Counted from the stretch's first letter, positions 24,127 to 32,875 are shown. The stretch is 40,407 nt of DNA from Intrasporangiaceae bacterium (GCA_021324575.1 JAJPIW010000036.1:1-40407), one strand, 5' to 3'. Notes: a model not told the origin generated them from the letters alone. Program-made: numbers and translations.

Positions 24127-25524
24127 TCAGAGGTTGATCATGTGGCCGACGATGCCGTGGATGGCCTCCTTGACCGCCTCGGACAGGGTCGGGTGGGCGA
24201 AGATGTTGCGGGCCACCTCGTCGGCGGTGAGGTCCCACTGCTGGGCCAGGGTGAGCGCCGGCAGCAGCTCGGTGACGCCGGGACCGATCATGTGGGCGCC
24301 GAGGATCTCGTTGTGGGTCGCGTCGGCGACGATCTTGACGAACCCGATCCCCTCGCCGAGTCCCATCGCCTTGCCGTTGGCCGAGAACGGGAAGCTCGCC
24401 GTCTTGACGTCGTACCCCTTGTCCTTGGCCTGTTGCTCGGAGTACCCGAAGGAGCCGATCTGCGGCTCGCAATAGGTGGCGCGCGGGATGAAGTCGTAGG
24501 CGACCGGCATGGTCTCGGCGCCGGCGATCGTCTCGGCCGCGACGATGCCCTGCGCCTCGGCGACGTGGGCGAGCATCATCTTGGCGGTGACGTCGCCGAT
24601 GGCGTAGACCCCCGGGACGTTGGTGCGGCAGAAGTCGTCGATGGCGATCGCGCCGCGGTCGGTGAGGGCGACACCGGCGGCCTCGAGGCCGAAGCCCTCG
24701 GTGCGTGGCGCGAAGCCGATCGCCGAGAGCAGCCGGTCGGCCTCGAGCACCTGCTGCTCGCCGCCGGCGGCGGGCGAGACGGTGACGCGTACGCCTGACC
24801 CCGTGTCCTCGACCGTCTCGACCTTGGTGGACAGGAGCACCTTGACGCCGAGCTTCTTGTAGTGCCGCAGCAGCTCCTTGGAGACGTCGGCGTCCTCGGT
24901 GGGCACCATCCGGTCGAGGAACTCCACGATCGTCACATCGACCCCGAAGTTCTTCAGGACGTAGGCGAACTCGACGCCGATCGCGCCGGAGCCGGCGATG
25001 ATGATCGAGGCGGGCAGGTTGGGGTCGAGGATCTGCTCCTCGTAGGTCACGACGTTCGGGCTGACCTGGACGCCGGGGATCATCCGGGTCACCGAGCCGG
25101 TCGCGATGATCAGGTTGTCGAAGGTCAGCGAGCGCGTCGAGCCGTCCTTGAGAGCGACATCCATCGACGTGGCACCGGTGAGGGTCCCCCAGCCGTCGAT
25201 CTCCTCGATCTTGTTCTTCTTCATGAGGAAGTGGACGCCCTTGACGATCCCCTCGGACACCTTGCGGCTGCGCGCGTGGGTGACCCCGAAGTCCATCGTC
25301 GCGTCGCCGACGATGCCGAACTTGGCCTTCTCGGCGTGCAGGACGTGCGCGAGCTCGGCGTTGCGCAGGAGTGCCTTGGAGGGGATGCACCCGACGTTGA
25401 GGCAGACACCACCCCAGTACTTGCTCTCGACGACCGCGGCCTTCAGGCCCAGCTGGGAGGCCCGGATCGCCGCGACGTAACCACCAGGACCCGCTCCGAG
25501 CACAACGACGTCGTAGTCAGCCAT
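24127..25524 (-). CDS. lpdA: Dihydrolipoyl dehydrogenase
   Basis: The 465-residue flavoprotein starts with the FAD-binding [10 protein letters not shown], has the redox pair Cys41/Cys46 in [13 protein letters not shown], an NAD-binding [15 protein letters not shown], and the active-site His in [12 protein letters not shown]. It reoxidises the lipoyl groups of pyruvate and 2-oxoglutarate dehydrogenase complexes; in actinobacteria a single Lpd may serve several complexes. ATG 25522-25524 lies 7 nt after TAGGCT, which overlaps the end of mrdA, so lpd probably has its own leaderless transcript. No other dehydrogenase subunits are nearby. Confidence 0.95.
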   Translation of the reverse strand: MADYDVVVLGAGPGGYVAAIRASQLGLKAAVVESKYWGGVCLNVGCIPSKALLRNAELAHVLHAEKAKFGIVGDATMDFGVTHARSRKVSEGIVKGVHFLMKKNKIEEIDGWGTLTGATSMDVALKDGSTRSLTFDNLIIATGSVTRMIPGVQVSPNVVTYEEQILDPNLPASIIIAGSGAIGVEFAYVLKNFGVDVTIVEFLDRMVPTEDADVSKELLRHYKKLGVKVLLSTKVETVEDTGSGVRVTVSPAAGGEQQVLEADRLLSAIGFAPRTEGFGLEAAGVALTDRGAIAIDDFCRTNVPGVYAIGDVTAKMMLAHVAEAQGIVAAETIAGAETMPVAYDFIPRATYCEPQIGSFGYSEQQAKDKGYDVKTASFPFSANGKAMGLGEGIGFVKIVADATHNEILGAHMIGPGVTELLPALTLAQQWDLTADEVARNIFAHPTLSEAVKEAIHGIVGHMINL

Positions 25525-25531
25525 GCCCACG

Positions 25532-25537
25532 AGCCTA
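25532..25537 (-). promoter_or_regulatory. Leaderless -10 of lpdA (TAGGCT)
   Basis: TAGGCT on the minus strand, 7 nt before the lpdA ATG. It overlaps the stop codon of mrdA. Confidence 0.55.
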
Positions 25538-27540
25538 GTGGGCCGCTGCGATCGAGGCGGTACGCAGGGCTCGCTGGACGGCGGCGTTGATCGGGGCGGC
25601 GCTGCTGCCGCCGGTACCGCCCTGGTTGACGACGACGGCCACGGCATACCGAGGGGCCGTCGACGGGGCGTAGGACACGAACCAACCGACATCCTCCTGC
25701 CCGAAGACCTCCCCGGTGCCCGTCTTGCCGGCCACCGGCCAGTCCGGGGGCATCCCGGTGAAGGCACCCGCCGAGGTGCCGACCGTGACGACGCCCCGGA
25801 GCGCCTCGCGCAGGTACCTCGCCACGGTCGGGTCGACGTCGACCGTGCCCCTCACCGGAGCCGGCACGGCCGTCCGGGTCCCGTCGGTGGCGACCAGCGT
25901 GGCCCCGACCCGCGGGGTGAGCAGCCGGCCGCCGTTGGCGATGGCGGCATACACCGAGGCCATCTGCAGGGGTGTCGTCGCCGTATCCCCTTGCCCGATG
26001 GCGAAGTTCGCCTCGTCACCCGCCCGGAACTGGAAACCGGTCGTGCAGCCTCCTCGGCGAGGGTCTTGAGGTAGGCCGCACGCGCGGGGTCGGTACGGGC
26101 GACGTCCGGGTAGCCGGTCTTGGCGTGTGCGCAGGTGTCGGCGCGGGTGGCGGTCCAGGTCGCGAGCTTGTCCGCCCGGTCCGGCAGCCGTCCGGCCGAC
26201 TCCCCCGGCAGGTCGATGCCCGTCGCCTGCCCGAGCCCATAGGCCTTGGCCAGGCTGACGAACGGGTCGCGAGCGTCGTCACTGGCGGTCAGCCCGCCCT
26301 GGGCCAGCCACGAACCGTAGGCGAACCGGTAGAAGATGGTGTCGCACGAGATCTCGATGGCTCGCGTGAGGTTGATCGGGCCGTACGCGCGGGACTCGAA
26401 GTTGTGGAAGTCCCGGTCGCCCACCCGGTAGGCGGAGGTGCACGGATAGATGCCGTGCAGGTCGTTGCCCGCCGTGATCGCCGCCGGCAGCGAGATGGCC
26501 TTGAACGTCGACGCCGGCGGATAGGTCGCTGCCACGACGCGGTTGACGAGCGGGGTGCCCGCCTTGGGGTCGGTGAGCCGCGCGTAGTCCGCGCCGCTGA
26601 TCCCGCCGGTCCAGACGTTCGGGTCGTATGCCGGGTAGCTCGCCGACGCGACCACCCCGCCGGTGCGGGTGTCCAGGACGACGACGGCACCGGAGTCGGC
26701 CTTGGTGCCGGCCTTGCGGGAGGCCGCGATGCCGGACGCGAGGGACTGCTCGGCGGTGGCCTGGACCTGCACGTCGATGTTGGTGAGCAGGTCGGAGCCG
26801 GCGACCGGGTCGACCCGGGAGACGACGCGCTGGACGAGGCCCCGCGGGTCGATGGCGACGACCAGCTTGCCGGGCGTCCCACGCAGGGCGGTGTCGTACT
26901 GCTCCTCCAGGCCCGCCCGGCCGACGAGGTCGTCGCTGGTGACGGCGCCGTGGCTGGCGGTCACCTCGGCCTGGGTCGACCGGCCGAGGTAGCCGAGGAC
27001 CTGGGCCAGGTCGACGCGCCGGGGACGCGGGTACTCGCGGACCGGCTCGGTGACCACGGCGACCCCCGGGAACTCGTCCGGCCGCTCGGCGACCGCCAGG
27101 GCGAGCGTGGGGTCGACGCCTTCGGCGACCGGGATCGGCACGTAGGCCGAGCCACCCCAGCAGGTTGGCGCCGGAGGCGCACCCGTCGTACCGCACAAGG
27201 AGGCTCTGCCGACCACCTGGGCGACCGGGCGATGGAGGGCGCCGGCCAACCGGGTGAGCAGGTCGGTCCCCCCGTCGCGGGCGGCGAGCAGCGTGGCGCG
27301 CTCGACGGTGACGGCGACGCTCGTGCCGTTGTCGGCGAGCGCGACGCCGTCCCGGTCCAGGATCCGGCCCCGGGGCGCCGGAAGCACGATGGTGCGGGTG
27401 TTGACGACCTCTGCGGCAGCGGCATACGAGGGTCCGTCGACGACCTGCACCTGGGCGAGGCGACCGAGCAGGACGGCGAAGAGCGCGACGACGACGGCGC
27501 CGACGGCGAGCAGTCGTCCGCTCCCCAGCCGACGTCTCAT
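25535..27540 (-). pseudogene. mrdA: Penicillin-binding protein 2 (MrdA), disrupted by a one-base frameshift
   Basis: Frame one runs from ATG 27538-27540 through a signal-anchor helix (about residues 9-28), the dimerisation domain (RGRILDRDG) and the transpeptidase motifs STFK (344-347) and SCD, up to LAEEA near 26050. Homology then continues in another frame: TGFQFRAGDEANFAIGQGDTATTPLQMASVYAA through AGKTGTGE to the stop at 25535. The change lies at 26045-26055, minus-strand GAGGAGGCTGC. The total length of 2006 bp is one short of a multiple of three, as a single lost base would give. Read as it stands, the protein lacks the KTG motif and cannot be a transpeptidase. A sequencing or assembly error is at least as likely as a real mutation. 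It follows mreD by a 4-nt overlap; no rodA follows. Confidence 0.85.
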
Positions 27541-28043
27541 GCGAGACCCCGGCGGTGGAGCCCGGCCTCGACGGTGAGCACGACCGGCACGACGACCGCG
27601 GCCACGACGGTCGTCCAGGCGGTGCGCGCCCCCGCGGCCGGCCAGTCGACCGGCAGCGATGCGGCGAGGTCGGCGACGACCCGCACTGCCTCGGTCGCTA
27701 CCGCGGTCACCAGCCCGACGAAGGCGAGCCAGACCGGGCCGACGGGACCCGGTCGGCGCCACCTCCCCGCCAGCGCGCCGGCCGCGGCATACAACAGGCC
27801 GGTGAGCCCGGGGTGCACGGAGCCGGGCGGCACGAGGTCCAGAGCCCACCCCGCGAGGAGCCCGAACCCCGCGCCGGACACCGGCCCGGAGCGGAGCGCC
27901 ACGGCGACCACGATGACGAGGACAAGGTCGGGCGTCGGGCTGATGCCCCTGGCCGCGAGCGTGAGCACCCCCAGGACGGCCGCCACGAGGAGCAGCCCGC
28001 GAAGCAACCCGACGACGGGGAACCTGAGGGTGGGCAGCCTCAT
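27537..28043 (-). CDS. mreD: Rod shape-determining protein MreD
   Basis: The 168-residue protein is almost entirely hydrophobic, with about five helices (for example LLRGLLLVAAVLGVLTLAA, LVLVIVVAVAL, GLLAGWALDL, GLLYAAAGALAG and the C-terminal VVVPVVLTVEAGL). Size, topology and position between mreC and mrdA identify it as MreD, an inner-membrane part of the elongasome. ATG 28041-28043 overlaps the mreC stop, and its stop overlaps the mrdA ATG in an ATGA arrangement. Confidence 0.9.
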   Translation of the reverse strand: MRLPTLRFPVVGLLRGLLLVAAVLGVLTLAARGISPTPDLVLVIVVAVALRSGPVSGAGFGLLAGWALDLVPPGSVHPGLTGLLYAAAGALAGRWRRPGPVGPVWLAFVGLVTAVATEAVRVVADLAASLPVDWPAAGARTAWTTVVAAVVVPVVLTVEAGLHRRGLA

Positions 28044-28897
28044 GGCGTCGAGGCGGGTCGCGGTGTCGTCCGGGGCACGGTGCGGAGCACCCCGACGACG
28101 TCGAGCTCGGTGACGTCGACGGCGGGCCTGACCGCGGCGGTCCGGGCCGCTGTCCCCCCCGGGTCGTCGACCCGCGCCACGGTCCCCACCGGGATGCCGG
28201 CGACGAACGGCCGCCCGCCCGGGCTGCCCAGGGTGACGAGTGCGTCGCCGGCCGCGACCGAGCCGCCGGCGACCACGGTGAGGGTGAGCTCGCCGCCCGT
28301 GCGGGAGGCCGCCCCGGACGACGCCGCCCCGACCATGCCCAGGACCCCCATGGAGCCCGAGCGGACGCCCACCCGCAGATCCGCCGCGCCGAGGAGCAGG
28401 ACATCGCTGGTCCACGACGAGACGTCGACGACCCGGCCGACGAGTCCGTCCACCGCCACGACGGGCTGGTCGACCTCGATGCCGTCACGCCTGCCCACGT
28501 CGAGGGTCACCCGCTCGGGACCGGAGGCACCGGGGCTGCCGACCGCGACGACCCGGGCCGCGACGACACTCGCGCCCTGGAGATCCGGCGAGGCCAACAG
28601 AGGGCTGAGCCGGCTTGTCGCAGTGGCGGACTCGCGCGCCTGGCGCAGCTCGTCGGCCAGTCTTACGTTGGCCGCCCTGGCCCGGGACAGCTCGTCGTCG
28701 CCGCTCGGCCCGACCCAGCGCAGGACCGGCCCGAAGACGGCGGCGCCCGCGCTGTGCAGCCGGCTCGGCCACCCCCACCCACCGAGGTCGACCACGACGA
28801 CGAGCAGCGTCGCCAGCACGGCGAGGGCCAGCCACCGCCGGGACCGTCGCGACGGTCGGGGCGTGGACGGCGAGGGCAGACCCGGACGGGACGGCAT
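28040..28897 (-). CDS. mreC: Rod shape-determining protein MreC
   Basis: The 285-residue protein has a short basic N-terminus, one membrane helix (about 19-40, WLALAVLATLLVVVVDLGGW), a coiled-coil-like segment (DDELSRARAANVRLADELRQARE) and a periplasmic-type beta-rich domain typical of MreC. It links MreB to the peptidoglycan synthases. The start is uncertain: ATG 28895-28897 or, 18 nt upstream, GTG 28913-28915 (291 residues). The ATG lies inside a GTATGCCG copy (28893-28899). The mreB stop is 21 nt upstream of the ATG. Confidence 0.9.
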   Translation of the reverse strand: MPSRPGLPSPSTPRPSRRSRRWLALAVLATLLVVVVDLGGWGWPSRLHSAGAAVFGPVLRWVGPSGDDELSRARAANVRLADELRQARESATATSRLSPLLASPDLQGASVVAARVVAVGSPGASGPERVTLDVGRRDGIEVDQPVVAVDGLVGRVVDVSSWTSDVLLLGAADLRVGVRSGSMGVLGMVGAASSGAASRTGGELTLTVVAGGSVAAGDALVTLGSPGGRPFVAGIPVGTVARVDDPGGTAARTAAVRPAVDVTELDVVGVLRTVPRTTPRPASTP

Positions 28898-28917
28898 ACG
28901 AGAGGTTCGAACCACCG

Positions 28918-29952
28918 TCAGAGCCGGTGGGAGTCGACGAGCACCCGCTCGAGCTGCCCGAAGTTCTCCACGCACCGGCCCGAGCCGATGACGACGGCCC
29001 GGAGCGGGTCGTCGGCGACGCGCACCGGGACGCCGAGCTCGTGGTGCATGCGCTCGGCAAGGCCCCGCAGCAGCGCGCCTCCGCCGGTGAGCGTGACCCC
29101 GCCGTCGAGGATGTCTCCGGCCAGCTCGGGGGGGCACACGTCGAGGACGGCACGCGCGAGGTCGACGATCTGCAGGACCGGGCCCTCGATCGCCCGACGG
29201 ACCTCAGCCGAGGAGACCGAGACGGTCTTGGGCAGTCCGGTGACCAGGTCACGGCCGCGGACCCGGTGGCTGAGCTCCTCGCGGAGGGGGAAGGCCGAGC
29301 CGACGGCGACCTTGATGTCCTCGGCGCTCCGCTCCCCCAGCAGCAGGGAGTAGTCGGTCTTCACGTGCGCGATGACGGCCTCGTCGATCTCGTCGCCGCC
29401 GACCCGGATCGAGCGGGAGGTGACGATGCCGCCGAGGCTGATCACGGCGACGTCGGTCGTGCCGCCGCCGATGTCGACCACCATGCTGGCCTGGGTCTCC
29501 TGCACGGCCAGGCCGGCGCCGATCGCCGCGGCCATCGGCTCCTCGATGACGTAGACCCGTCGCGCGCCGGAGCGGACGGCGGCGTCCTCGAGCGCCCGGC
29601 GCTCGACCCCGGTGACCTCGCTAGGGACGCACACGACCATCCGTGGCCTAATGATCCGCGAGGGCCGGACCTGGTCGACGAACCAGCGCAGCATCCGCTC
29701 GGTGACGTCGGCGTCGGAGATCACGCCGTCCTTGAGCGGGCGGACGGCTCGGACGTGCCCGGGGGTTCGTCCGAGCATCTCCTTGGCGCGGGTGCCGGCG
29801 GCGATCAGCTTGCCGGTGCCGGCCTCGACGGCCACCACGGAGGGCTCGTCGAGCACGACCCCCTTGCCACGCTCCCAGATCAGGGTGTTGGCGGTCCCGA
29901 GGTCGATGGCGAGGTCACGGCCCAGCGACCATCCCGACGACGAACCACTCAC
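28918..29952 (-). CDS. mreB: Rod shape-determining protein MreB
   Basis: The 344-residue protein is a bacterial actin. It has the phosphate-1 motif AIDLGTANTLIW, the VPSEVTGVERRA and EEPMAAAIGAGL segments, and the phosphate-2 motif VVDIGGGTTDVAVISLGG. MreB filaments guide lateral wall synthesis. GTG 29950-29952 lies 6 nt after TAACAT, so the mreB-mreC-mreD-mrdA transcript probably starts leaderless here. Mycobacteria and corynebacteria lack mreB; its presence fits other actinobacterial lineages. Confidence 0.96.
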   Translation of the reverse strand: MSGSSSGWSLGRDLAIDLGTANTLIWERGKGVVLDEPSVVAVEAGTGKLIAAGTRAKEMLGRTPGHVRAVRPLKDGVISDADVTERMLRWFVDQVRPSRIIRPRMVVCVPSEVTGVERRALEDAAVRSGARRVYVIEEPMAAAIGAGLAVQETQASMVVDIGGGTTDVAVISLGGIVTSRSIRVGGDEIDEAVIAHVKTDYSLLLGERSAEDIKVAVGSAFPLREELSHRVRGRDLVTGLPKTVSVSSAEVRRAIEGPVLQIVDLARAVLDVCPPELAGDILDGGVTLTGGGALLRGLAERMHHELGVPVRVADDPLRAVVIGSGRCVENFGQLERVLVDSHRL

Positions 29953-29958
29953 GCCGCG

Positions 29959-29964
29959 ATGTTA
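29959..29964 (-). promoter_or_regulatory. Leaderless -10 of the mreBCD-mrdA operon (TAACAT)
   Basis: TAACAT on the minus strand lies 6 nt before the mreB GTG, in the short gap after the MFS gene stop. Confidence 0.55.
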
Positions 29965-31239
29965 CGCGGCGTCGACGAGCACACTGGGGTGCCGCGCCGG
30001 GTGCTCGGCGCGGGCCTTGTCCCGGCGCAGCGTGCGCCGCAGCTGCCACGCGGCATACACCGCCAGGGCGCTGATCGCCGCGTGCAGGCCGAGGAAGCCG
30101 GCGGACCAGCCGGCGCCGAGGAGCACCCCGGCCACGAGCGGCCCGGCGGCGGACAGGCCGGTCTGGAGGGCGTTGAACAGACCGAGGGTGGTCCCGACGT
30201 AGCCGGCCGGCGCGAGCTCGGCAGTGAGCGGGTTGAGGATCGGTGCGTACATCGTCTCGCCGACCCCGAACACCCCGAATGCGCCGACGAAGAGCCACGC
30301 GCCGCTGCCGGGGATGACCGAGCCGAGGGCCAGCAGGACCCAGCTGGTGAGCCAGACCGCGCCCACGACGACGAGCAGGTCGGCCGACGAGCGCCGAGCC
30401 GTGAACCGGACGACGATCATCTGCAGCCCGATGATGACCAGGCAGTTGACGGCCGAGGCCACCCCGATCGTCGACGGGCTGACGTCGAGGATCGTGAGGG
30501 CGTATGCCGGCAGGCCGGACTCGAACTGGGCGTAGAACCCGAGCGCGAGGGTCACGGTGACCAGGGCGGTCCAGCGCAGGGCCGGTCGGGCCCAGATCGC
30601 CCGGATCGCGTCGGTGCGGCTGACGCCGGGGGCCGGGAGCTCACCGAGGTCGCGGATCGCCGCCTCGTGCTCGGCGTCACGAGTGCCGCGCGTGCCACGT
30701 GCCGCGAGGGCGATGAGGAACGCCGACACGATGAACCCGGCAGCAGCCGTGAGGAACGCCGGACGCATGCCCTCGAGACGGTGCAGGTCGACGACGTAGC
30801 CGGCGGCGAAGGCGCCGATGGCCATGCCGAGCGCCTGCCCGGTGAACTGCCAGGCGAAGACCCGACGACGGTCCGAGCTGCCCGTCCAGCGAAGGGCGAG
30901 CAGGCTCTGGGCCGGGCCGGCGGCCGTCACGCCGATGCCGAAGACGGCCATGCCGGCGAGGAAGGCGTCGGGGGTCGAGGCCCAGACGAGGGCACCGACA
31001 CCGACGGCCGCGACGACCTTGGCGACGACGGCGACGCGCACTGGCGAGTGCCGGTCCGCGAGACGACCACCGATGGGCGCGGCGACGAGAGCGCCGAGCG
31101 AGAAGAGGGTCGACGCCGCAGCGGCGACCAGGCTGCCCCACCCACGGGTGTCCGCGGCATACGCGTACTGGTAGGGCAGGACGGTGCCCCAGCCGAGCAT
31201 GGCCAGGGACGAGGCGAGGATGAGCAGGCGGGTACGCAT
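29962..31239 (-). CDS. MFS transporter (probable drug exporter)
   Basis: The 425-residue protein has about twelve hydrophobic helices in two halves separated by a charged loop (TRGTRDAEHEAAIRDLGELP). The first loop holds GGRLADRHSPVRVA, a typical MFS loop 2-3 motif. The cargo is unknown; the divergent MarR regulator suggests a drug or aromatic compound. ATG 31237-31239. The upstream gap is AT-rich and contains the putative MarR operator. A GGCATAC copy lies early in the gene. Confidence 0.88.
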   Translation of the reverse strand: MRTRLLILASSLAMLGWGTVLPYQYAYAADTRGWGSLVAAAASTLFSLGALVAAPIGGRLADRHSPVRVAVVAKVVAAVGVGALVWASTPDAFLAGMAVFGIGVTAAGPAQSLLALRWTGSSDRRRVFAWQFTGQALGMAIGAFAAGYVVDLHRLEGMRPAFLTAAAGFIVSAFLIALAARGTRGTRDAEHEAAIRDLGELPAPGVSRTDAIRAIWARPALRWTALVTVTLALGFYAQFESGLPAYALTILDVSPSTIGVASAVNCLVIIGLQMIVVRFTARRSSADLLVVVGAVWLTSWVLLALGSVIPGSGAWLFVGAFGVFGVGETMYAPILNPLTAELAPAGYVGTTLGLFNALQTGLSAAGPLVAGVLLGAGWSAGFLGLHAAISALAVYAAWQLRRTLRRDKARAEHPARHPSVLVDAA

Positions 31240-31278
31240 GAGAGTTCTGTTTCGCTTGAAGGTTCTAGTATTCGATAT

Positions 31279-31304
31279 CTAAGAGTTCGAAATCGAAATC
31301 TTAG
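31279..31304. promoter_or_regulatory. Putative MarR operator, 26-bp near-perfect palindrome
   Basis: CTAAGA (31279-31284) and TCTTAG (31299-31304) flank TTCGA-AA-TCGAA, with one mismatched pair. The element is in the AT-rich gap between the divergent MFS and MarR genes, where MarR proteins usually bind and repress both promoters. Confidence 0.65.
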
Positions 31305-31336
31305 CATTGGAACGTCGGCGTGCCAGACTTCATTCC

Positions 31337-31858
31337 GTGACCGCCGACGCCACGGGCCAGCCGGGCGCGCGTGCCGAGTACCAGGCCGCCGTCGCGGCCT
31401 ACGTCGCAGCCGGCGGCGAGGAGTCGGTGCAGCGCGTCATCACCGCCCTGTTCGGGCTGACCCGCAAGCTCGACCAGTGGTACAACCGGCAGCTCGCCGA
31501 CCTGGACATCTCGCACGGCGAGTGGGCGGTGCTCGCGCACCTCGCGCGGAGCGAGGGGGTGGCCGTCACCCCGAGCCGGCTGGCCGATGTCACCGGCGTG
31601 GCCGCCTCCTCGATGACCCACCGCCTGGACCGGATGGCCGCGCGCCGGCTCATCGCCCGGGCGCCCGACCCCCGGAACCGGACCCGGGTGCTCGTCATCC
31701 TGACCGACGTGGGCTGGCGGGTCTTCGAGGCCGCGGTACGCCAGGCCGACATCGTCGAGTCGGACGTGCTGGCGGTCCTCAGTGCGCGTCAGCGCAAGCA
31801 GCTGGCCGCCCTGCTCGAGGTCGTCATCGCCGGGCTGGACGACCTCGACCCGAGCTGA
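31337..31858 (+). CDS. MarR-family transcriptional regulator
   Basis: The 173-residue protein carries a winged helix: DISHGEWAVLAHLARSEGVAVTPSRLADVTGVAASSMTHRLDRMAARRLI and the wing DPRNRTRVLVILTDVGW, flanked by dimerisation helices. It probably represses itself and the divergent MFS exporter through the palindrome at 31279-31304, releasing on ligand binding. GTG 31337-31339 is chosen because CAGACT lies 7 nt upstream and the family N-terminus begins near there; TTG 31307 in frame is an alternative. Convergent with ndk. Confidence 0.9.
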   Translation: MTADATGQPGARAEYQAAVAAYVAAGGEESVQRVITALFGLTRKLDQWYNRQLADLDISHGEWAVLAHLARSEGVAVTPSRLADVTGVAASSMTHRLDRMAARRLIARAPDPRNRTRVLVILTDVGWRVFEAAVRQADIVESDVLAVLSARQRKQLAALLEVVIAGLDDLDPS

Positions 31859-31868
31859 CGCCCGACGA

Positions 31869-31951
31869 CGTATGCCGCCCGCTCACCGGGGCCGCGCGAC
31901 CCTCAGAGCTGGAACCCCGAGCGGGAGCCGGGCGCGCGGCATACGGCATAC
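31869..31951. terminator. Hairpin from inverted GTATGCCG copies between marR and ndk
   Basis: CGTATGCCGC (31869-31878) pairs with GCGGCATACG (31936-31945). A third copy, GGCATAC at 31945-31951, abuts the second and could pair instead. The position between two convergent 3' ends suggests a bidirectional terminator. Confidence 0.55.
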
Positions 31952-31953
31952 GG

Positions 31954-32379
31954 TCAGAGCGCGGGGAACCAGATCGCGATCTCGCGGGCGGCCGACTCCG
32001 GGGAGTCCGAGCCGTGGACGATGTTCTTCTGGACCTTGGCGCCCCAGTCGCGGCCGAGGTCGCCACGGATCGAGCCGGGGGCCGCCTCGGTCGGGTTGGT
32101 CGCACCGGCGAGCGAGCGGAACCCCTTGATGCAGTCCTGGCCCTCGATGACGATCGCCGTGATCGGACCCGACGACATGAACTCGACGAGCGGCTCGTAG
32201 AACGGCTTGCCCTCGTGCTCGGCGTAGTGCGCGGCGAGCTGCTCACGGCTCGCGGACAGCACCGCCAGGGCGGCCAGGAGATAACCCTTGGCCTCGATCC
32301 GGCGGAGCACCTCACCGGTGAGGCCACGCTCGTAGCCGTCGGGCTTGACCAGGATGAGGGAGCGCTCGATGTCAGTCAC
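31954..32379 (-). CDS. ndk: Nucleoside diphosphate kinase
   Basis: The 141-residue protein has the Ndk active site NIVHGSDS with the phosphorylated His122, the N-terminal LILVKPDGYERGL and the substrate-binding LAGATNPTEAAPGSIRGDL. It transfers phosphate between nucleoside di- and triphosphates. GTG 32377-32379 lies 6 nt after TAGGCT, so it can be transcribed separately, but it also follows folC-DUF4233 in the usual actinobacterial order. Convergent with the MarR gene. Confidence 0.97.
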   Translation of the reverse strand: MTDIERSLILVKPDGYERGLTGEVLRRIEAKGYLLAALAVLSASREQLAAHYAEHEGKPFYEPLVEFMSSGPITAIVIEGQDCIKGFRSLAGATNPTEAAPGSIRGDLGRDWGAKVQKNIVHGSDSPESAAREIAIWFPAL

Positions 32380-32385
32380 GCGCCG

Positions 32386-32391
32386 AGCCTA
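32386..32391 (-). promoter_or_regulatory. Leaderless -10 of ndk (TAGGCT)
   Basis: TAGGCT on the minus strand, 6 nt before the ndk GTG; overlaps the stop codon of the DUF4233 gene. Confidence 0.55.
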
Positions 32392-32781
32392 TCGAGCAGG
32401 CGCCGCCTCGGCAGCCCGGGCCTGCGCCTCGTCGATCCGGGTCCCCTGCACGAGGCACAGGACCCACAGCCCGGTGAAGATCAGACCGACGGCGACCATG
32501 AGCGGGACGATGGCGCCGGCCGCGAAGGTGCCGACCTGGACCAGCCAGCCGAGGGTCACCCCGAAGGGACGTCGCATCATCCCGGCGGCGAGGAACGACA
32601 ACACGGCCAGACCCGTGCCGACCCACAGGAACGTCGACGCGGTGTCGTGCCCCTGGGCATCGGCCAGGGCCCGCGCGACGAGCGCCCCGAAGAAGATGAC
32701 GATGCCCTGACCGGCCAGCACGGTCGCCAACATCCGCCAGGTGAACTTGCCCAGCGGACCGGTGAACCTCAGCCACGACAC
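32389..32781 (-). CDS. DUF4233 membrane protein
   Basis: The 130-residue protein has four hydrophobic helices (LATVLAGQGIVIFFGALVARA, FLWVGTGLAVLSFLAAGMM, GVTLGWLVQVGTFAAGAIVP, LMVAVGLIFTGLWVLCLV). Size, topology and its place between folC and ndk match DUF4233, an actinobacterial family of unknown function. GTG 32779-32781 lies 6 nt after TACGAT, which supports this start; the frame is open further upstream but through a repeat-derived palindrome. Confidence 0.82.
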   Translation of the reverse strand: MSWLRFTGPLGKFTWRMLATVLAGQGIVIFFGALVARALADAQGHDTASTFLWVGTGLAVLSFLAAGMMRRPFGVTLGWLVQVGTFAAGAIVPLMVAVGLIFTGLWVLCLVQGTRIDEAQARAAEAAPAR

Positions 32782-32787
32782 CGGACG

Positions 32788-32793
32788 ATCGTA
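32788..32793 (-). promoter_or_regulatory. Leaderless -10 of the DUF4233 gene (TACGAT), overlapping a repeat copy
   Basis: TACGAT on the minus strand lies 6 nt before the GTG. Its TAC comes from the CGGCATAC copy at 32791-32797, as at folA. Confidence 0.45.
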
Positions 32794-32827
32794 TGCCGTG
32801 AGCGTGGCCGGCAGTGGCCCCCGGCGT

Positions 32828-32875
32828 GGGTGGAGGTATCTGGACGCGGCCGGGTGCGTCCAGATACCTCCACCC
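32828..32875. repeat. Perfect 20-bp inverted repeat with 8-nt loop after folC
   Basis: Arms 32828-32847 and 32856-32875 are perfectly complementary (core GGAGGTATCTGGACGC), separated by GGCCGGGT. It lies 18 nt after the folC stop and before DUF4233, so it may terminate or attenuate read-through. It gives mirror-image peptides on both strands and is not coding. Confidence 0.85.

Noticed and set aside
26045-26055. Programmed -1 frameshift in mrdA aided by GAGGAGG
   Set aside because: The bases do not form a slippery heptamer, and slipping the tRNAs on GAG GAG by one base would leave poor pairing. No such control is known for PBP2.
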